Source of the DNA: Nipponacmea schrenckii
Lineage: Eukaryota; Mollusca; Gastropoda; Lottiidae
Direction: 5' to 3'
Assembly: GCA_030562195.1 (NCBI GenBank)
Contig: CM060203.1
Span: 1,502,208-1,566,207, forward strand
DNA: 64,000 bases
In this document: positions 57,943-64,000 of the stretch, one piece after another
How the letters are laid out: each line of letters begins with the position of its first letter
How positions within the stretch are numbered: the stretch's first letter is position 1
The notes under the pieces: generated by a model
Told to the model about the DNA's origin: nothing
The model's database searches: none
Seen by the model: the letters and a program-made list of their open reading frames with translations, nothing else
Position numbers and translations under genes: made by a program

Positions 57943-60018
57943 ACAATATTTATATAGGAGTCCATGTCCTTAGTATAAAATAACTTTCAGTGGCAATTGA
58001 GGCTTTCTGACAGGGTATATAATGGCCAGATGAAGACAAAGTCGATACTATATTTTATATTTTATGTTATTTATAATTAAGGCAATGAGCGTGATAATGA
58101 AATTACCTTCTTGTGTTTTTAAATCTTCTAATACGGTGATTAAATATCGCTTACAATTGTAAATAGAAATTGTATCTATTATTTTGAATGTTATACATGT
58201 GAAATAAAAGCATAAACGCTTTCATTGTTTTTTCATGTTGAGGGTTTTTTCTTCAGTATTTAACATACGGTAAGGTAGTTACATGCGAAGATTTTGGCAA
58301 GGTAGATATTCACAGTGTTTATTTAACGGAGAAAGTGCCGATTTCTTATCACGAATGCAGACTAAAACTTACTGTAAAGTGTGGAAATATTTCATAAGTT
58401 ACATACCGTCTGTTAGAAAGATAGACTAACAGTGTGGTGTCTTCCAACCAAAACATTATTCCTAAATACCAGATTTTTCTTTATTCGTCTAATTGCCAAC
58501 TGTAAAACGAAGCTAAAATCAACTGACAATGTTTTGAGTGAAATCGTTTAAAATTCACGAAACTGTGTTGAGTTATTGATACTTTTATACCACCTGTTTT
58601 CTTACAAAATATCTTGGTTTATCTCTAGTCGGAGAATTCGTAGTGTCTGTTCAGGTGATGTATCGATGTAAAACTCTATATATCTGTATATTTATTCGAT
58701 GCATGACGATACAAAATGAATCTATATATCGATGTGGAATGGAAGCTTGCACGATGATAGCTGACCTTCACCCAGGAAGCGGAAGTGTCCGATGTTGCGC
58801 ACGAGGTTCAATTGAAACTGTTCGGCGCTTTCAAACCACCGTTCCTTTCCATGACCCGATAGTCCGAACATTGTCTCTTGTAGAAATTAATACACTCGTA
58901 TTGTAGTAAGTTCACTCCTGTACGTCACCTTTTAAGGAGTATATTTGACTGCTTTTAAGTATCACTGTGGAAGTCTGGTACTACTATAATGAGATTACTG
59001 CTTCTGAAATTGACGAGGATTATGTCCTTATTAGTTCTCCAGTTACTGAAGCTTTCACTGGGCACCTTCGTCTGGTTATTCAATCAGTAAATATATACAT
59101 ATATTTATTATGTTTTCTGAACAATAAGACAATAATATTTCGTATAATCTCGACTGTATTGGACCACATCGCTGTGGTATAGAGAAATCGTACTGAGTCT
59201 CCTGATGGCTAGATGATACAGTAATTGGTTTCTAAGAGAATATATTTGAATGGCATGTCACCTGTTGTTGTATCTAAGTCTCTGATTACTCTATTTGATA
59301 TCTTTGACTTTGATAAGATATAATTAAACCAACAGATTCTAGTTAATACATATATACAAACAGACCACACTTTCTCTACCATTTACATATATACTTTCAA
59401 TTCCTTCCAATAATAAGAAAACAAAAACACTTTGAAATCCAACAATCTTTTAAACCCTTAAACTACCTTTTAAGTTTGAGTTTTATAAGAAAAAAACATC
59501 TTTATCAAAAGAACCTAGATATTGTATAAATTGCAACAATCTTTTAAACCCAACCTGACCCTCTCTCCTTTACCCAACTACCCCTTAGGTTAACTTTATT
59601 TTATTCTGTACCACTGGCTTAAAGGAAGTACGTATTAAACTGCATCAATGTTTAAAGCCTACCCATAACATTCTTTTACTACAGATAAACTACTTTTTTG
59701 CATCTACCAGGACCAACTGTAGTAGAGCGTACATGAACATTTTCGAAAAATACCATAAATCGTCAGAAAACACAGAAATTAGATGTTTCTGTGCCACTTT
59801 AAGACAATATTTCCAAACTTGGATTATTTGAATAGTCGTTTCCGACCAGGATATATATATTCTCGGAGAATCAGTCGAGTTGTTATTTAGAGCTCAATCG
59901 GAAATGGACATGGAAAAGTACAAAAGTTTCCGAATCTCAGTATTGAGTAGTAATATGTGAAACGTTATATGCTTCAATATAGTACCTCTTTCGTTTTACA
60001 CAACTGCATTATTAAAAT
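57943..60018. other. Intergenic, no gene seen
   Basis: Contains the possible polyadenylation signal at 58203-58208. An 87-codon plus-strand frame at 58643-58906 has a plausible composition in its second half but no acceptor or family match, so it is not called. Confidence 0.4.
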
Positions 60019-60285
60019 CGGTTATAACCGAAGTCTTGATAACCTCTGGTTATAACCGAAAAACTTTGGCTAACAGTGCGAAAGGCAACTGGAAGTAATT
60101 TGGATTTGAACTAGATAGAACCGAAGTAGAATTGGAGAATCTTTGAACTGCATGGATGCAATTGAAATCTGGTAGACTTTTCTATCTGGATAACCTTTGG
60201 TTATAACCGACTATATCTATTTAACAGTACGAAAGCAACTGCAAGTTATTTGAATAGAACTTGATAGAACCGACTACTTTTGAAG
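60019..60285. repeat. Diverged direct repeat with GGTTATAACC palindromes
   Basis: CGGTTATAACCG (60019-60030), GGTTATAACCGA (60048) and GGTTATAACCGA (60199) recur. The two latter copies each continue with similar words (AACAGT-CGAAAG-GCAACTG, GATAGAACCGA), a duplication about 151 bp apart. Confidence 0.65.
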
Positions 60286-63200
60286 AGAGAATGGGATATT
60301 AAATGCGATTGTCCAAAATTTCTTTTTGACAGGTATCAGGGATATAATATTTTTTTTCTATTGAACTGGTGCAACACTGCATAACATTATCCAAATGGAT
60401 GTTTCTTTGAACATACATGCAACCACTGCTACATACGCACAGCGAATAAGAACGGGTGAATGTTTGCAATCTTGTCTTTCTGAACCGATATTAACAATGT
60501 CTGGCACAAATGGTGTATCCTTCCATTCCAAGCTCAATCTAGCTTGCCTGGTTATTGATTGTATATCAGAATCGCCTAAATAGATGAGATGAGCCCTTGT
60601 AATTGTTAGCGACGGTCATTTTATGAACCAGATTATGAATTCCACTGAACACTGTCAATGTCGTAAAGTGCATGTTCAGGTCGATCTAGGTTATAACATA
60701 TAATAATAGTTTTTAAAGGAGGATATAATAACAAGCCACAGCGGGTGTCTGATAGAAAACACCAGATCGATTTCAACTGAAATATTTTAGACCTTTGATT
60801 GTATTCCAGATTATTGTATTATATAACTCGTGAAGGGAGATAATAGAGTGACAGTGGTTTATACAGTCGCCACTGGCCACTTTTTGGACGGGGAGATAAT
60901 TAAGGTGTTTTGTAGTAACAAATATAATATATACATATTGCTCTCTGCTCATTGTTCAAAACAGCAGAAGGTCAGGCATGCTGTGAAGTACTGAATTACA
61001 GGATTTAAGCTATTTGGATTTAGTGTCGTTTCAGCTTGGAATTATGAAATGTATTGAGTGTGAAGGATTGGATTTAATAGAATGAGGACTGTATAAGTAT
61101 AAGTGATTGCTTGTTAAATGCCTATAAAAGAAGCTAATTGTGATGTAGCAGATTTAAGCAATGGGATTTAGTGTCATATCATCGACTTGGAATAATGGAA
61201 TGCAAATAAATCAATCATAGCTGGTCGATACTTATTACATGCTGATTTCTCAATTTAATTTAGATTTGTACCACTGTACTTCTCAATAAGGTTAGATGGT
61301 GACCTATATAGGGTTTGGTACGGTGCTGTATCATCAGGGACATGAGTGGTGTAGATATGCTGATGCGTATGCATCTTATTGTTATTAAGAACTGGTATAT
61401 TATGTCTCTGGGTAGTTGAAGTTCATCTGACAAGTTTACAGACTTTATTAGATCACAAGTAAATGTAAGTTTGAAGGTAGACCTACTTGTCTGTTCAGGT
61501 ATATAGGGTGGCAATATGTAGTTAAGATATAAGGGTGTTTCGGACATGTACCGTAGATAAAACACTGCGGTAGGTATGCAGAAAAAGACGCTTTTCTTTG
61601 TAGTGTCAAATAAGGCTTTGTTACTCAATCGTGAATGTCAGATGACCATGAATAATTAGTTTTCACTCATAATTCCAGTAGAAAGGATCCTGAACTGTGA
61701 ACCAAATTGTAATTCTTGTAAGATAGAGTTGTTTCTTTCTATTTTATGTGATGCAATGCAAAACGTTCTGTGTAAGGCCATACATTGGTTACAACATTTT
61801 GCTCTCTGTCTATGTCGATGAATAAAGTATACAGTAAGTCTATTACAATGGTTCATAAATTGGTGAAAAATGGCATATTGCAGGGATGGTATAATATCCA
61901 AACCTACCATACATTCAACCGGCAGTAAAGTATAGAACGAATATGGACACAATATGAATTTTTATACAACGTAACGCAATTATTGAATTTTGAAGAATAT
62001 TCAGTACATTGTCGGTTGGGATCTTATAGCCTATCAAACCCACAAAGCAGTTTACCTAACCTAATTTGTCTCACCGTTCGCATCTCTAATTTGTTAAAAT
62101 TTAATTTAGAAGTAATGATGGAATTTGATTTTACAGAAAGACGTAAAATGTCTACGGTTTTAATTTAACTAATTTTTAATTAGGTTATAATTAGTTTTAA
62201 TGAAGAAGTAAATATAAGGTAGAACTGATATAACTCGTGTCTAACAGGCGAATAATGCGTCTGTACTGGTTTCACGGAGCTAATATAAGAATGAAGAGAT
62301 TGCCAAACTTCATTTTATCAAGTTAGTGAATTTTGTTTATTGTTGAAAAGGCTCATATGTAGGGAAAAATAATCTAATCAGAGGTTGATTTTCAACTATT
62401 GTCTTATCCTAGTGTATATTACAAGAATACAACTTTTGTATACTGCTTTCCTGAAGTAAAGGACATTCTGTTTGGAAATGTTATAGTTTTCCTTCAATAC
62501 CGGCACATAATTTAGACGACTTTATTAGTCAGAAACTACAATTAAAGATATGTTATAAAAAAGTAAACGAATTTAAAATTTGCACTAAAACTAGGTGAAC
62601 CTGGTAAAGCGTTAACAACATTAGATAGAGATCTTGAAATAATGAATATGCATGAAGTAGTAAACTGGCAGTAAACTGATATACGACGAATTAAAAACTG
62701 ATATGCCAACGTTTTACTGATCATATCTCAACAACCGAATACCTCTTTAATTATACAATATAAACCTTTCAGACTTAAGTTCCCAAAATAACCCAGATTC
62801 CATGTTAAGACACCATCGACAGACTCCTTTTAGTAAACTTCCTGCTTGCTTCTGTATATTTGGGTCTTCTCGAGACTTGATGGTCCATGAATTTCTGTTT
62901 GAGTTTGAGAAGAAGAAAGTTTTGGACAGTTTCTTTTGACTAGATATTGTAGCTGTGGCTGGTTGGTAGATGTAAGCAAACGTCCGCTTCATGATTACCG
63001 ATATTGAAAATTATATCACATAGTTCCTTCATGTTCTGTTAAATTATGTGAATCAATTAGAGTATTTGGATTTTAAAATAGCACACCTTAAGGAGTCAGT
63101 ATTACTAACGCGACTAAAATAACAAGAAGATTGCAGTCCACCCTCATTGCATCGGAAGTGTATCAACTCAGAGCGGAGCTTGATTAGTGTCGGATGTGTT

Positions 63201-64000
63201 TACGATACTTCAAGCGTAAGAAAAGTAAATTCTGGAAACTACCGACTGACACTGTTGTAACAATAATAACGGGTGAAGTGTGTATTTTGGGTAAAAGTGA
63301 GGGGATATATATCGATATGTAGTTAAAGTGTAGTTTTAAATAGTTAAGATCAATTGTCAGAGTAAGAGTATCTGTAAACATTCAAACACTCTGTGAGACA
63401 TTTGAACATAAGTCAAATCCAACTTAAAGGGTTGCCACATGATGTAGACTGCACGTCTTGATGCATTATTCTGCTCCCATCTGAAATCACTTTTCTTTCG
63501 CGATTGTTTTAGTATTTTAAAATAGTACTTTTAGTCTGCGTTAATCTAATTATTATAATGGTAATTTGGAATGTATTGGCCGTAGCATATTGTAATGTTT
63601 TTGAGGAATCTTATAGATAAGGGTATTTAGAAGTTATGCTCTTGTTACATCCATTATTGTCTTATTTTGTTATTTGAGTTGACGAATCGGTTGGTAAAAA
63701 AAAAGTTTTGCCGTTTGTATTGAAGAAATCAATTCTTCAATGAATCAATATGGTATTATCGGATTTTATGACATTGATATTTTAATTCTACAGCTGACAT
63801 CCTTGTTCAGTTGGTTTATATATTCATTTTAGCGAGTTAGTTTCAACGTCTCAAGAGCTATTATCGGGAACGTAAAATATTTTCACAACAGCTTTTTGGT
63901 CGAAGCTGTATATGAATCGAGCGTTTCTCGATAGCATAAGATGTCTTTCTTATCGACCAAAGACGAGCTGTAGAATTTCAAGCGGAATTATGGTCTTCAT
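60286..64000. other. Intergenic to window end, no gene seen
   Basis: A weak direct repeat (GGATTTAGTGTC at about 61016 and 61163) and AAGGGAGATAAT near 60833 are the only features. The frames at 61260-61628 and 61656-61952 (minus) lack domains and splice context. Confidence 0.4.

Noticed and set aside
58643..58906. 87-codon plus-strand frame
   Set aside because: Its second half has plausible composition, but it lacks splice sites, leader or recognisable family.

Overview
The window looks like AT-rich, gene-poor genomic DNA from a lophotrochozoan animal, most likely a marine gastropod mollusc. The pointers are chitin-binding type-2 (peritrophin-A, CBM14) domains in secreted proteins, tRNA-derived SINEs with 9-14 bp target-site duplications, terminal motifs of the TTACCTCCCTT kind that I associate with mollusc transposons, many minisatellites, and candidate spliced exons with animal consensus sites. 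The species is inferred, not proven. A 500-base run of N (8888-9387) marks an assembly gap.

The coherent content is a tandem pair of minus-strand paralogues, gene A (1474-6860) and gene B (15822-20353). Each is effectively a single exon. Each encodes a signal peptide, a (Thr-Ser-Ala)n block, two cysteine-rich chitin-binding domains, a second (Thr-Ser-Ala)n block, two more chitin-binding domains and a stop. The products would be about 1,790 and 1,510 residues, secreted, mucin-like and able to bind chitin at several points. All eight complete domains share one strict 8-cysteine spacing. The domains are nearly identical between the genes, but the repeat blocks differ reciprocally: short then very long in A (about 118 and 1,350 residues), long then short in B (about 850 and 325). 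The 3' flanks (306-1473 and 15311-15821), the 3' UTR lengths and the proximal promoters are also duplicated. A piece of a third family member lies at the left edge (1-97). Both long genes contain frame-breaking patches inside the repeats that look like consensus errors.

Region by region: 1-97 third paralogue fragment; 306-6900 gene A with flanks; 7548-7633 a hairpin with a degenerate hammerhead-like core; 7830-10385 a roughly 1-kb direct duplication on both sides of the N gap; 12.2-12.65 kb a 36-bp array; 14.0-14.5 kb two copies of a tRNA-headed SINE, one folded into a palindrome; 15.3-20.4 kb gene B; 22 kb a 28-bp array; 24.7-28.1 kb SINE copies; 31 kb short duplications; 38.3-39.8 kb a 27-bp array; 40.7-43.3 kb a 51-bp satellite; 44-45 kb diverged repeats and a MITE-like element; 46.1-51.2 kb a possible multi-exon plus-strand gene; 51.4-51.8 kb a 40-bp array; 56-58 kb a full SINE, a possible terminal exon and a SINE tail; 60.0-60.3 kb a small palindrome-bearing duplication. 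The rest, mainly 28-38 kb and 52-64 kb, shows no gene I can support.

The two large proteins would plausibly act together in an extracellular chitin-associated gel or coat. Candidates are peritrophic matrix, mucus, radula or shell matrix; the sequence alone does not say which.
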